This document shows, in pieces, positions 12,302 to 21,702 of a stretch of 64,000 bases of DNA. Within the stretch, counting starts at the first letter, position 1. Every line of letters begins with the position of its first letter. The position numbers and the translations under genes are program-made. The stretch is from Rhabditoides inermis (taxonomy: Eukaryota > Nematoda > Chromadorea > Rhabditida > Rhabditidae): positions 119,501 through 183,500 of the forward strand of contig CAWZYM010000445.1 of the NCBI GenBank assembly GCA_963966185.1, in the 5' to 3' direction. Under the pieces are notes generated by a model. That model saw only the letters and a list, made by a program, of their open reading frames with translations. It made no database searches and had not been told where the DNA came from.

Positions 12302-12865
12302 CGAATGATGAATTTTACACAGTTTTGCATGCGCAGCATCGCCTTGCCAAAAGAAAGCGTTACCACTGTGCTTGATAAATAAGCATTTTTGCCAACCATT
12401 CATTGAGTATACTGTAGAACTATGAAAAAAATATTTTTTAATTAGATATTGAGGTGACATGGTGGTATGGTTTCGATCCAAACATAACATCATGTGATTC
12501 AGGTAGCTAATAAGTAGTCAGGTAGCCGATAATAAGGAAAAGTGTTGTAGGAAAAAACGAATGATTGTGTTTGTGTAACCTGGCGTTTGAGATAAACATG
12601 GAGCGCGGAAGTAATATGAATGCGTAGAAGTATGTGAATTAATAAATTTGCAAGATAATGACATTCATGCAATTACGGAATTGCTGGCCATTGTAGTCAC
12701 GCAAAACAGAGTGAGTGTAAGATGTAGAGTGAGTACTCACAATAGGGTCTCCATCTCGGCAGCTGTTCTCGTCTTGTCGCAGGGAGGGGCCGGTGGATCG
12801 GAAGAATGCACGCCGTCCATCAGAAGAAGCAGAAGGGCAGAGAACACGAAGTTCCGAGACAGCAT
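1250..12865 (-). CDS. Gene A: mucin/EGF multi-pass membrane protein, 34 exons
   Basis: Spliced model of 4,863 nt (1,620 residues) in which all 33 junctions keep phase. In order: signal peptide (about 1-21); Cys-containing stretch (CCETC); Thr/Ser-rich mucin-like region (about 95-575); lectin-like module opening with [11 protein letters not shown] (from about 578); Sushi-like half module; two EGF-like modules (776-882); six clear and one shorter hydrophobic helices (883-1182); hydrophilic tail (1183-1620) with coiled-coil-like Glu/Lys exons and Trp-rich C-terminal exons. The architecture suggests a cell-surface receptor or adhesion protein with a glycosylated stalk. I do not recognise the family, and the function is inference. 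The start is the first ATG before the signal peptide, 16 nt after a TTGCAG that could be a spliced-leader or UTR-intron acceptor. The stop is at 1,250-1,252. A paralogue (gene B) supports every exon. Confidence 0.85.
3290..3640. repeat. Intronic repeat private to gene A
   Basis: Between the TM7 exon and the next exon, gene A has a stretch with several variants of GGGTCAGAAACAG and CCTCAGATTTTG that is absent from the matching intron of gene B. A related start (AAAGTAGCGG followed by CAGA) and CTCAGA-rich text recur at about 16,545-16,680, so this is probably a dispersed repeat. No coding capacity is seen. Confidence 0.5.
5574..6640 (+). mobile_element. Retroelement fragment (gag-like and RT N-terminal pieces)
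   Basis: Lies antisense inside the TM1-side intron of gene A. An open frame at 5657-5983 looks gag-like (Ala/Lys-rich, no motif recognised). A second frame at 6226-6480 starts with [16 protein letters not shown] and contains SPLSVAV...[13 protein letters not shown], the fingers region that opens reverse transcriptases of LTR and DIRS/PAT-like elements. The continuation KFKLDDL lies in another frame, so the copy is frameshifted. It stops before the catalytic YxDD. Gene B has different DNA at this point. Class assignment is tentative. Confidence 0.55.
8203..9175. repeat. 128-bp minisatellite in a gene A intron
   Basis: About 7.5 tandem copies of a 128-bp unit beginning TTTGATGCAGAGTACTGG. One unit is longer through a small internal duplication (GTCATGTGTCATGTG). 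Gene B carries a single partial unit at the equivalent place (about 56,625-56,710), so the array expanded only in copy A. The minus-strand open frames here reflect the repeat and not genes. Confidence 0.95.
11598..12264. repeat. 8-bp minisatellite (GTGAGGGT)n in gene A intron 1
   Basis: About 670 bp of a G-rich octamer with occasional GTGGTGAGGGT units. It is followed by a (GA)n run at 12,266-12,298. It lies between the signal-peptide exon and exon 2. As 24 nt is three units, long open frames encoding HPHTLTPS repeats appear on the minus strand; they are artefacts. The homologous array in gene B is about 3.06 kb. Confidence 0.95.
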
Positions 12866-13336
12866 TCTGTCGGGTTCAATACTGCAATGGATGTGTATGA
12901 GAAGTATTCAACTACGCGGAAGAGCACTGGGGGTGGTCGACAGCCGGTCGGAATGAGGAAAGGAGGCAGAATGAGGCCTATTGAGACCCGTATCCATCCA
13001 ACGCCCCCTTGTAACCATGCCGAAATGGCTGTTGGCATGATTTCTTTCTATAAAATCGGAAATAATAGAGGACTGACATTTTCTTGTCGCATCTGTTTCC
13101 GAGCAACTGCGCCGGATTCACCATCGGAAAAGATATATCGGAAGAATAACTCAAAACACATTACTGGTAACAATTTTGTTAATTGAGAGAAGAAATCGGA
13201 TTCGGAGTCATATGCATAGTAAAGTATTGTTACAGTACAAACCGTAACAGTAACTACTGGTAATCAGAAGAATAAAAAAGAAACATCGCTATATCTCGGC
13301 TAAGAGAAGGAATTACGACTTGCATCAAAAGAGAAG
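12866..13336. promoter_or_regulatory. Presumed upstream region of gene A
   Basis: Sequence upstream of the gene A start, conserved with 62,815-63,290 upstream of gene B up to the duplication edge. A TTGCAG lies 16 nt before the ATG on the minus strand and could be a trans-splice acceptor. No TATA box or other core element stands out. An open frame at 12,806-13,186 on the plus strand is antisense to exon 1 and is not supported as a gene. Confidence 0.4.
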
Positions 13337-13559
13337 GTTGTAGCGAATAGTGGTGTCTACGCTACTGGATTGTGTTATTAATGATTGGATCACTCTGAAA
13401 GTGTTCCGTACAGACGCCTGATTCCATTACACCGCTCAATTCGCAAACGTGACGGGTGAAATGATGTCTGTGGCGGCCGTCGTTTCATGTTCCTAGTGAT
13501 CATAGTTTACAGTACTCCTACTTGAGCAGCTTGTACTACGAAACAAGCAACTTAAAGTG

Positions 13560-15715
13560 GCAAACGTGCGCGACATTTTTCATAGCAGACTTGTGCGTTT
13601 TCTGAATGCTGCTACATTTATTTGAACCGTGTCTTAGAAAAGTTTCCACAGAGATTCTATAAAGAGTGCGCATCAGAATTGTGTCTCCCTCTTGCGCATA
13701 TTTTCAATGTCTCTCTCGGTTTATGTCGCGTCCCCCGTTTGTGGCTATCATCTATTGTCACTCCCATTCCCAAACCCGGTCTCGATTCATCACTTGTTAC
13801 TTCATACCGGCCAATCTCTATCACATGTACCCCATCTAAGGTCATTGAACGGTATTTGCGCAAGTTGTTAGTTGAATTCCTAGAATCGCGTTCTCTTCTC
13901 CCAGCAGAGCAGTATGGTTTTCGGGCTGGGCGCTCAGTTACTACGCAGATGCTCGCGTGTTTCGAGGATTGGACAGCAGCGAACGCATCTAGTCAATGGG
14001 TTGACGTTGTATATTTTGATTTTAAGAAAGCTTTCGATACGGTCTCTATAGATAAGTTAATATGCAAATGTAAATCTATTGGTATTCGTGGACATCTTTT
14101 GGAGTGGTTGAAATCTTTTCTGTATGAACGTAAATATCGTGTAAAAGTTGGTAACGCATTATCTCAAGAGTGTGATTCTACTTCCGGTGTGCCTCAGGGA
14201 ACGGTGCTTGGTCCAATTTTATTTCTCATTTATATTATTGGCATAGAGGGTGTTGTTACGAGTGGTATAAAAATAAGGATATTTGCTGATGATGTGAAGA
14301 TTTACACTTGTTTTGATTCCAAAACACGAGCCATGCGCACTGCGTCTCTGCAACAATCTATCAACAACATACTTGCCTGGGCGAAGGAGTGGCAACTCGA
14401 GCTAGCAATCTCCAAATGTCAGACCATTCACATTGGTTCACACAACCCCCGCACTGTGTATACTTTAGATGGCTCTCCTCTTACTGTGTCTGAGTGCGTA
14501 CGCGACCTAGGACTCTCGGTCACCCCCACTATTTCCCCGTCCACGAACGCTGCATCTCGCGCCAAGCTAGCCATGAGGAGAGCCCGCCTGCTCGTTCGCT
14601 CTGTCACATCAAACAATAAGTCAATTCTCATGAAGCTGTATAAGTGTTATGTTCTCCCCATTTTGGATTTCGCTAGCCCAGTATGGAATCCGTACCTCAA
14701 AAAGGATATACGTGCTTTAGAAAAAGTGCAACAATACTGGACTCGCATAGTATTCTATCGTTGTTACCCAGACAGTGGCTATCCTCAGTCGATGCCCTCC
14801 TATGAGTTCCGATTGCGCATTCTTGATCTCAAAACCCTCACTGAGCGTCGTGCGTCTCACGATCTCACTCTCTCGTTCAAAATGCTCAAGGGTGAGACAG
14901 CCACACGTTTTTCGCAGTATTTCAAGTACAAACCAACGCATGGTAGACAAGGGTCTTTCGGTCTACAGATTCCCTTCACACGTAACACTATACGTTTCAA
15001 CTATTTCACTCTTCGCGTCGCAAGACATATAATTATTCTAAAGAAATCTCATCCTCACTTTTTCCAATCACAAAAATCAATACACTTTCGCAACAAGCTC
15101 TCTAAAATCAATCTATGTAAGCAACTCAAATTGTCTCTGTAAGATTTTAGCACAGTAGTCCATGTTGGTGAGTCATGAATTCGGTGGATACTCTATCCAC
15201 TGACTGGTGCCCTTCGATCCGCTCGCTCCATACACTCCCCGCTTCCGCTATCCATGGTCGAGGAGTGCAACACCTTCACACCTTTGCCGCACCGTTAAGG
15301 TCACACAAGTATACCCGCACACACTCTCTCCCTGCCACATCTATGAGCCCACCAAGACCAGACCCACACACAATTGTAGACGCCTACCCACTATTGCACT
15401 CCATATAATTTTCCCCTTCCCCTTTCTTCAAATCATTCTATAGTCTTTTTTTCGCATTCTACACGTGATTTGTTGTGATATGGATGCTCTTGTCTAGTGC
15501 AAGCCTCGCGGCTTCGCAAGTGGTTTCCTCCATCGCTCCTGTCCCTCCCGCGGGCTGGATGAAAGCATCCCCCTATCTACGATGAAACGTGTATAGTGTA
15601 GTAGTCAATCGTTTATATTTTTTTCTTTGAAAATTCGTCATAATCTTTCTCGTATATCTTTGATTGCTCATATTTTTTGTGTGACGCGGATATCATTCTG
15701 CAATAAATAAAAATA
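13560..15715 (+). mobile_element. 5'-truncated non-LTR retrotransposon (LINE 1)
   Basis: Comprises a reverse transcriptase frame, a 3' UTR of about 570 bp and an A-rich end (AATAAATAAAAATAAAA) near 15,715. The endonuclease domain and any first ORF are missing, as expected from 5' truncation. Overall motif style (VPQGTVLGP, FADD, LGL and R-rich tail) fits the CR1/Jockey group. Unlike the other LINEs in the window, its RT frame is uninterrupted. Confidence 0.9.
13622..15142 (+). CDS. LINE reverse transcriptase, N-terminally truncated
   Basis: About 506 codons without an internal stop. Visible RT landmarks in order: SYRPISITCTPSKVIER (fingers), EQYGFRAGRSVTTQ, VVYFDFKKAFDTVS (first catalytic Asp), SGVPQGTVLGP, FADDVKIY (catalytic FADD in place of YADD), then the C-terminal segment with W.RIVF and LRILDLKTL. 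The first in-frame ATG follows a stop (ATTTATTTGA), so the original upstream domains are lost or frameshifted. It is likely a dead-on-arrival copy that happens to remain open. Confidence 0.85.
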   Translation: MNRVLEKFPQRFYKECASELCLPLAHIFNVSLGLCRVPRLWLSSIVTPIPKPGLDSSLVTSYRPISITCTPSKVIERYLRKLLVEFLESRSLLPAEQYGFRAGRSVTTQMLACFEDWTAANASSQWVDVVYFDFKKAFDTVSIDKLICKCKSIGIRGHLLEWLKSFLYERKYRVKVGNALSQECDSTSGVPQGTVLGPILFLIYIIGIEGVVTSGIKIRIFADDVKIYTCFDSKTRAMRTASLQQSINNILAWAKEWQLELAISKCQTIHIGSHNPRTVYTLDGSPLTVSECVRDLGLSVTPTISPSTNAASRAKLAMRRARLLVRSVTSNNKSILMKLYKCYVLPILDFASPVWNPYLKKDIRALEKVQQYWTRIVFYRCYPDSGYPQSMPSYEFRLRILDLKTLTERRASHDLTLSFKMLKGETATRFSQYFKYKPTHGRQGSFGLQIPFTRNTIRFNYFTLRVARHIIILKKSHPHFFQSQKSIHFRNKLSKINLCKQLKLSL

Positions 15716-15975
15716 AAAGAGCAGTTGCACTGTCTCACTAACGATTCTCACTAACAAGTACTGTAACAATACTTTACTATACAGTTGTACTGTAACAATA
15801 TTTTACTATACAGTTCAGAACGAGTACATATGTTCACTGTGTAGAGTGAACCAATTCGAGTGAATTCATTGTGTAAGAGCCCATTTCACTATAAAAAAAA
15901 ACACCATTCGTCTCACTTAGTTTTCATCAACAAAAACACGAACAAGGACAATAATGTGAATGAATACTTTTACAA
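15143..15975. other. LINE 3' UTR and flank, no gene
   Basis: Up to about 15,715 this is the LINE 3' UTR. From there to 15,975 it is AT-rich flank with two direct copies of TACTGTAACAATA-type text. No open frame here shows coding character. Confidence 0.6.
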
Positions 15976-16388
15976 CTATTCGCAGCAAATCGGGTCGCCA
16001 ACGACGGAACATTCAATTATTTGACAAAGTGACTATGAATCTACTAACTATGAAACGTTTCCTACTTTATCATTTCCTTCTCTCCCTTCTTCGCATCGGC
16101 TGCCTTCTATTTCTTCTCTTTTTTTCTTCCTCTCGCTGGCCTCGGCCTTCTTCTGTCGCTTCTTCTGGTCTTCTTCTTTCTTGACATTGCTGACTGCATC
16201 GTTCATCAAATCACGCGAGTCGTTCTTCGTAGATCTACAAATATGAAATTATATTCATTCAAGATTATGAGCTGGCCAGTTTTATGTAAACTATGCTTCG
16301 TTTTTGAGCTATTGAACTGTCCTTTCAGGGTAAGGGTACTGTAGGAACTGTAGGGTCGACACACGGCGACCCAATTTGCTGCGAATAG
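15976..16388. mobile_element. Inverted-repeat (MITE-like) element, about 413 bp
   Basis: Terminal inverted repeats of 24 bp with one mismatch: CTATTCGCAGCAAATCGGGT begins at 15,976 and the reverse complement ends at 16,388. No clear target-site duplication was found. The interior on the minus strand includes a Lys/Glu-rich frame (listed separately). Confidence 0.6.
16049..16236 (-). pseudogene. Lys/Glu-rich exon-like fragment
   Basis: Reading the minus strand from an acceptor-like TTTGTAG gives about 60 residues rich in Lys and Glu (DLMNDAVSNVKKEEDQKKRQ...) to a stop near 16,049. A one-base shift near the end restores an alternative Lys-rich tail, hinting at a frameshift. It resembles the charged coiled-coil end of some gene, but no neighbouring exons were found. 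It sits inside the inverted-repeat element, so it may be captured or purely compositional. Confidence 0.25.
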
Positions 16389-16445
16389 CACGGATTCTCA
16401 ATTTAAGGAAAGGAAGGTACAAAGCGAAGGCGAATTCTCTTTTGA

Positions 16446-16540
16446 AAAGTACAAGCGTAAAGTACCTCTGTTTGGATTTATCTCAATTCAACGAAAGCAC
16501 ATGCATAAAAGTTTTTTTTATATAAAACTGTTCTTTCTAC
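16446..16540. repeat. Diverged half-copy of the AGTACTTGCG foldback family
   Basis: AAAAGTACAAGCGTAAAG, then CTCAATTCAACGAAAGCAC and ATGCATAAAAG follow the same order as the arm of the palindrome at 63,362-63,458, with many mismatches. Only one arm is present. Confidence 0.5.
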
Positions 16541-16871
16541 ACTAAAGTAGCGGCCAGATTCTGACCCTTCATAACATAATGCATTTTTACCTCTCAGATT
16601 GACCCAAAGAATAGGGATGAGAATGGGCTCAGAATGCGATTTTGCCCTCATAATAACCCTTAGAACGGCTTTGAGAGAAATTAAGCTGTTAATTTGATCT
16701 GGGTCTCGAAACGAACATCCTTTTTGATGAATGCCTGGCTGCTGGCAACGTGCCCTGCACTACTTGCGGCAGGAAACCAGCTGATCGCATGATGGCAATG
16801 AAACTTGCTTGAATTTTGTTATTTTTTTCATCGTTTTTTAAGATTCTTTTTGTTTTCTTGTACCAAGTAGC

Positions 16872-17060
16872 ACCGTGCCTGGCGCTTGTCATCAGATCAT
16901 CATCATGCTACGTGGATTTCCACATCTGCGCACAGACAACACTCGAAATCGGGACAAAAATCGGAAAACAAAAACGAAATCCGGAAACAAAAATAAAGTT
17001 GAAACAGTGAGCGAGGTCAAACGCATGAGGGATGAGAGGCTACCCTGCGTTTTTTAAACA
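16872..17060 (+). repeat. Dispersed repeat, copy 1
   Basis: GGCGCTTGTCATCAGA, then GCTACGTGGATTTCCACATC and TGCGCACAGACAAC recur in the same order at 23,805-23,990, followed in both by CGAAATCGGGACAAA and an A-rich tail, then a sequence containing ACGCATGAG. No coding content. Class unknown; the A-rich end suggests a short retroposon. Confidence 0.6.
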
Positions 17061-17289
17061 CTCACCGGTTTCAAAAAAACAAACAAATTTGTCGGGTGAC
17101 AACTCCAGCCTGAGCCACAGTTTTCAATCTACCTCGCTTGCAGTTCGAAATATGGTGCCATAACCGTCTGCCTCTCTTGTTTTGCGCGATATTGCCGACA
17201 GCTGACACTCCATCTTTCTCAAATCTACCCCACCGCGCGCATCTTATTGTGAGCATAGAACTATATATACACTAATGATTATAAATATT

Positions 17290-17705
17290 AGAGATGTGCA
17301 CGATTAATCGAATGCGAATAAAATCCGAAGAATTATTCGATTAATCGATTAATCAAATAATTTTTATTCGTTATTCGAAAACTCACGATTTTTTCGAATA
17401 ATAATAGAATAAAATATCTGTTCGATTAATCGATCGAATAATTTTTATTCGTTATTCGTCTTTATTGTTCAATTATTCGAATAACTGATCACAAAAAAAT
17501 ACTTAAAGTACCTCTGATTATTGGTTATTTGAGAAGAAAAATCAGTCGATTAATCGATTAATCGAATAATAGAATAAATTTTATTCGTTATTCGAGCGCT
17601 GACGATTAATCGAATAATATTCGAATAATCAAACTCGACTATTAATTAATCGAACGAATAATAATTATTCGTTATTCGTCAGAAAACATTATTCGCCCAT
17701 CTCTA
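17290..17705. repeat. Self-complementary ATTCGATTAATCG-rich block
   Basis: About 410 bp built from short motifs such as ATTAATCGATTAAT, TTATTCGAATAA and TTTTATTCGTTATTCG, nearly all palindromic, in no fixed period. It would fold extensively as single strand or cruciform. No open frame and no match to other elements in the window. Confidence 0.8.
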
Positions 17706-18149
17706 ATTGGGCCGTAAAGGAACTACTAGTAATAATTTTTTTTAAACTATAAAAACTGTTTGAACAGGTACATCTTTTTTCACGCGTCTACTTCTCACTA
17801 CGATAAGATAATTTGATAATATCGCAGCGCGTTTTCTGCATTTAATAGAGAACAATAGTTACTGATTTTTAAGTATATAAGACTACCTATTATTCTATTT
17901 TTCAACTCTTGTATAGTTCTATACCTAGTGCGGAGCGCTAGTCTCGTACATGAACACATTCCGTTTGCATTCAACTCAACATTTTTCGTCAAAAAACATC
18001 AGGTTGACCAATAGTTTAACAGTACCCTGAAGTGTTAGACAGTAACACTTTCATTCCGAAATTTTCACGTTGACAGTTTCTTTTCGAAAAGGGTAACGCC
18101 CTCACTTGAAAAGAGTATGTTCAATTTAAAAATATTTTCGAGAGGACTT
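17706..18149. other. No feature seen
   Basis: AT-rich DNA without a supported exon, repeat or RNA gene. A 64-codon minus-strand frame lacks coding character. Confidence 0.5.
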
Positions 18150-18155
18150 TGTATA

Positions 18156-18231
<76 letters not shown>
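18150..18231. repeat. (AT)n microsatellite
   Basis: An almost uninterrupted run of about 40 TA dinucleotides with a single G interruption near the left end. It creates a false Tyr/Ile-repeat frame on both strands. Confidence 0.97.
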
Positions 18232-18236
<5 letters not shown>

Positions 18237-19043
18237 CCCTTGGGAGTGTATCTGCGGGCGCGCGGCGTTTTGGCAAAAGTGAAAGTGTGTAAATGCCGTG
18301 TTAATGTGTTTCCTGGTATGTAAGAGTTTTGTGAACATTGAAGTTATAAAATAATTATTGATGCAAGTAGAAGTAATATTATACTTTTTAAATGAGTTAT
18401 TGACGAATAGGTGTTGGATTTCATATTGGCGGATTGGCGCCACTCTGTTCCCTAATGCAGGCGACCTTGGAATGTTGCGAACTGAGTTGCGAAGCATAGA
18501 CACAGTACATGGAATACATACTGATCCTATACAAAAGGTGATCCTAACGTTGTCATTACGAATTACAATAAAAGAATCTATATCATTCAAGATACAGGGG
18601 ACTATTCAAATAGCATGCTGATCGTGAGTTTTCAAATTTCGCGCGTTTTTTGCTCGACAAAGAAAACACACGGTACCAGTTGAAAAGTGGGTTGAAATCA
18701 CGTTAGAAATTACACAAAACATGCGGCAGCTGCAGCAACCGCGCATGGTATCCACAATACCACGAGTGATAGAAAATATATAAGTGAATATACTCAAGAC
18801 ACGCGCAGCTATCAATAAAAACCGGGTTTGCTATGTTTTTTTTCAAGCGGGAATTTGAAATTTTGCGATCAAAGTTGCCGATAAGCATTTCTCAATCACG
18901 GTGAATATTTGTTTCTCCGTTCCAAATAAAGTTTGTTTGTGTTTTTGAGGACTATACTTAAATAATCATATAGTTGTAAAAAAAATAGGCCACAATATCT
19001 TTAACGACGTACATAGATCTATATGGACATTTCCGAGAAGAGT
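18232..19043. other. No gene seen
   Basis: Mixed-composition DNA. Candidate frames are short, lack splice support and have no recognisable motif. Confidence 0.5.
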
Positions 19044-19052
19044 GAGAGAGAG

Positions 19053-19115
<63 letters not shown>
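19044..19115. repeat. (GA)n microsatellite with GAAA variants
   Basis: GAGAGAGA preceded by three GAAA steps. No coding role. Confidence 0.95.
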
Positions 19116-19118
<3 letters not shown>

Positions 19119-19279
19119 AGACGAGGAGAGAGAATCCGCGCGAAGGAGCAGACGACGAGAGAGAGAACCATGACAATTTGCGGCATCGCACTAGCTGATT
19201 ACGACGACAGCCCCGCGTACATTGTACATCAGAGAGGGCGCGCCGTTCACAGTCACTCTGACTCTCTGCCGTACTCTCT

Positions 19280-19855
19280 GGGCCCTTTTATACTCCGCCG
19301 CCGCCGCTAGCGGCGTAGTGCAAAAGATACAAATATCGATTGACACCGCCGGCCGCTGACCGCTGGCCGCTCGCGCACCCCTTTATACTCGAACGCCGCC
19401 GCTCACCGCTGGCGGCGGCCGCCACCGCTAGCGGTCTCCAGCGGCGATAATGCTCGCGAGTATTTTCGCCGCTGCGGCGAGGGTAATGTGCTTGAATGTT
19501 TTCAAATATGATAATTTTGTTTCATAAGTTTTGTTGTACTATGGAACAATACACAATTCTGATTCAGAATATACTAGTTTCAGTACAATTTGAGCTTCCT
19601 GTTCTGAGATTTAGACAGTAACATAAATTGTGTACTAGAGAGTACAGTAATCATATATTTGTTAAGTAGACAAAATTTTGATAGATTTAACATAAGTTTC
19701 AGTCAGTAATCGAAAGAAACACGAATTAAGAGCAACCAAATATTTTTTGTACGCCGCCCGCCGCCCGTTGACTACTCCCAGCGGCGAGCGGTGAGAATAC
19801 TCGTCTCGGCGGCGAGCGGCGAGCGGTGCGGCGGCGGCGGAGTATAAAAGGGCCC
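19280..19855. mobile_element. GC-rich terminal-inverted-repeat element, about 576 bp
   Basis: Starts GGGCCCTTTTATACTCCGCC and ends with its inverse (GGAGTATAAAAGGGCCC), followed inward by CGCCGCCGC/GCGGCGGCG tracts on both sides. Flanked by TCT on each side (19,277-19,279 and 19,856-19,858), a possible 3-bp target duplication. The interior is AT-rich and noncoding, so it looks non-autonomous. The GCCGCTAGCGG-type motifs near both ends are themselves palindromic. Superfamily not assigned. Confidence 0.7.
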
Positions 19856-20214
19856 TCTCGCGTTTTCTGCGTGTCTTCCGAACTTGCACTTTGAGTGTAG
19901 CCCGCCCCGCCGCTGCCAGCGTCTAATTGGCGCCGGGTTGGCATTGTTTTGAGCGCGCCAACAATAACCAGGAGGAAGACTGCAGTAGGCGCGACTCCGG
20001 CTAGTAGTTAGAAAATTCTGTCCGCAATAATACAAAACTGTTCTATGGGCGCAGGAACGACTACAAGCAGTGGGCAACTGCAGCTCGAGACCGTTCACTG
20101 TGGCGAAAGATGGGCTCCGCGCTTGCAAGCTGAAGGAGAATTCAAGTATTCAAGAAAGTAAGTATTGTGAAACGTAACGGCGATCCGAAACGTAACGTCT
20201 GTGGTACATGATAG

Positions 20215-20410
20215 TAAGAAGAGAAAGAAGGGCCGAGATAGAGAGAAGATCATAAAGAAATAAAGAGACAGAGAGAGAAGGAGAGAGAGAGAAAGAGAGA
20301 ACAGTGAAAGATAGAAGAAACAGTGAAAGAGAGAAAAATACAATGAGAAAAGAAGAAAACGGAGGGAGAGAGAAAGAACAGAAGAGAAGAAAGAACAGAG
20401 GGAGAGGAAT
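20215..20410. repeat. Degenerate polypurine tract
   Basis: About 190 bp of almost pure A/G on the plus strand (AGAGAAAG-type). It could adopt triplex structure. The reverse strand shows Ser/Leu/Phe-rich pseudo-frames only. Confidence 0.8.
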
Positions 20411-20457
20411 ATATTAGTTGTTGATATAATCCAGATGTATAGTCATAATTCAGCACA

Positions 20458-20725
20458 TATTAAAAAAAAATTCTATGAAATTTAACAAAAGTACATATAT
20501 TTTCTTGAAGAAGTACTTGCGTAAAAAGATGATCTTTGTCTTATGTCAATGCAGCAAAAGCTGCATGCATAACGCGTTTACAAATACTAACACAAACCTG
20601 CGCATTCTGGAATGTTCTGTTGAAACTAACCAGTGAAGACAACGATGTACAATTGAACAGAGAGTAAGGATCAAGTTGGCATAAGACAAAGATCATCTCT
20701 TTACGCAAGTACTTTTTAATGAAAA
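20458..20725. mobile_element. Foldback element, AGTACTTGCG family, copy 1
   Basis: Left arm at 20,512-20,545 starts AGTACTTGCGTAAAAAGATG. Right arm at 20,680-20,713 is its reverse complement with one or two mismatches. The inner part includes ACAAATACTAACACAAACCT, shared with the copies at 44.6 and 63.4 kb. The outer flank CTATGAAATTTAACAAAAGT is the reverse of flanks seen beside those copies, so the element extends past its arms. No transposase, so non-autonomous. Confidence 0.75.
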
Positions 20726-21560
20726 TCAGATATAGAATCAGGCACACAAACTATTTTATTGCAGGGAGAAGCGTCTCAAAATCTCGGTCTTTTTTTCAAC
20801 TTTTCCAATTGGTTCACTGACGTTGACATTAATTTCTTGATCAAGATTCCGTATCGTATTGTATCCTATTGTCTATAGACTGGACTGCCAGTCCCCATAC
20901 TAGCAGTTCACTGTTCTGGTATTGATTGACGCTCTTTGAATGAGTAATAAACACGCCACTCAAACCCATGACCGCTGGCCTACCTATTCAATGCATCGAG
21001 TGAGTGTGGTCGAAAAAGAGCGACTACAATCGTCTGCCCTCAGTGGTTACCGTATTCATTCTCGGCGCCAGTCTAGTCCTTTCTCAGACAGACAACTACC
21101 ATCTGCTAGTAACATCTCGCACTAATGGATACACCTCGAATAGAGTGGTTGTGATGGTTTGCATTGTAGGCCCTCTGGATTTCATTCCGCACGTGGGCAA
21201 TTTGACTCACCGGCAGCTGGTTCACAGTCGATAGAGCGTGTCCTTATCGTACTTGACAGACTTGCTCTGAACATAACACAATACAACGGACTGCTGCTGC
21301 TGCGCGCCCTCTCTAATAATGCGATACGTGTGATTTTGTTATGCTCTCAAACGTCTTCTTCTCAAACGGCGTTCATCATATTAGATTCATTTTTGACTTT
21401 TGCGGTGTGCCAAACCTTAATCTACACACGACTTTAATCTACACAAGTTGAGATGCTTGCATCTTCGTGAAATGCTCGCATCGTTTCCAGAAGAATAAAA
21501 AGTGGATGCTGGACTACAAACAATGTAATACATAACGTGTACCGCTAACTATAGTACGTT
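20726..21560. other. No gene seen
   Basis: Single-copy-looking DNA before the orphan exon. Several short frames exist but none has splice sites in phase or recognisable residues. Confidence 0.5.
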
Positions 21561-21567
21561 TTGCAGG

Positions 21568-21693
21568 ATGCTGTTCCAGCGCAGTGGATACAAGTACGTG
21601 ATGGTGATGCAGATATGTTCCCTCGGAATCGCACTCATACTAGTCGCTGTGTTCTGGAAAAGGATAGTGCCACTCAAAATGACACCTAAACAA
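21568..21693 (+). pseudogene. Orphan first exon with a signal-anchor helix
   Basis: TTTTGCAG stands one base before the ATG, then 42 codons (MLFQRSGYKYVMVMQI..., then about 17 hydrophobic residues, then KR...MTPKQ) and a good donor CAA|GTGAGT. It has the form of the cytoplasmic tail plus anchor of a type II membrane protein. The donor runs straight into the 125-bp satellite. Joining to the next exon (gene C exon 1) gives a stop, so its original partner exons are not in this window. Likely a gene fragment left by rearrangement. Confidence 0.5.
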
Positions 21694-21702
21694 GTGAGTC
21701 TA

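Larger units (their letters stand above)
6944..12865 (-). other. Gene A exons 1-11 (extracellular part)
   Basis: Exons, 5' to 3' on the minus strand: 12741-12865 (signal peptide), 11449-11545, 9757-11400 (548-residue mucin exon ending in the lectin-like start), 9625-9686, 9452-9569, 9295-9358, 7995-8078, 7817-7948 (Sushi-like), 7622-7767 (EGF-like 1), 7499-7573 and 6944-7042 (together EGF-like 2: [15 protein letters not shown] then [12 protein letters not shown]). All use GT-AG. Intron 1 carries an 8-bp minisatellite. The intron between the 7995-8078 and 9295-9358 exons carries a 128-bp minisatellite. Exon ends are read directly from donor and acceptor motifs and codon phase. Confidence 0.85.
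951..13336. repeat. Segmental duplication, copy 1 (gene A unit)
   Basis: This interval is collinear and in the same orientation as 48,571-63,290. Similarity starts inside the satellite and ends at GCATCAAAAGAGAA near 13,336 (63,290 in copy 2). Past that point copy 1 runs into unrelated DNA and copy 2 into an (AT)n tract. Exons are highly similar, while introns differ by private insertions and repeat expansions. The interval 951-1,249 is the 3' flank of gene A and shows no further feature. Confidence 0.93.
13218..15778. repeat. 21-bp inverted repeats flanking a LINE
   Basis: AGTAAAGTATTGTTACAGTA starts at 13,218 and its exact reverse complement ends at 15,778 (21 bp each). A further near-copy follows at about 15,790-15,815. 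The left arm also exists upstream of gene B (about 63,173), so it predates the LINE. The pair could be a remnant of a foldback element that the LINE entered, or chance sharing of a local repeat. Confidence 0.5.

Noticed and set aside
12806..13186. 126-codon plus-strand frame, longer counterpart at 62,597-63,172
   Set aside because: Antisense to the signal-peptide exon and its upstream region. Its conservation is explained by the segmental duplication.
18126..18590. Tyr/Ile-repeat protein across the AT tract (also 63,207-63,407)
   Set aside because: Pure (AT)n translation.
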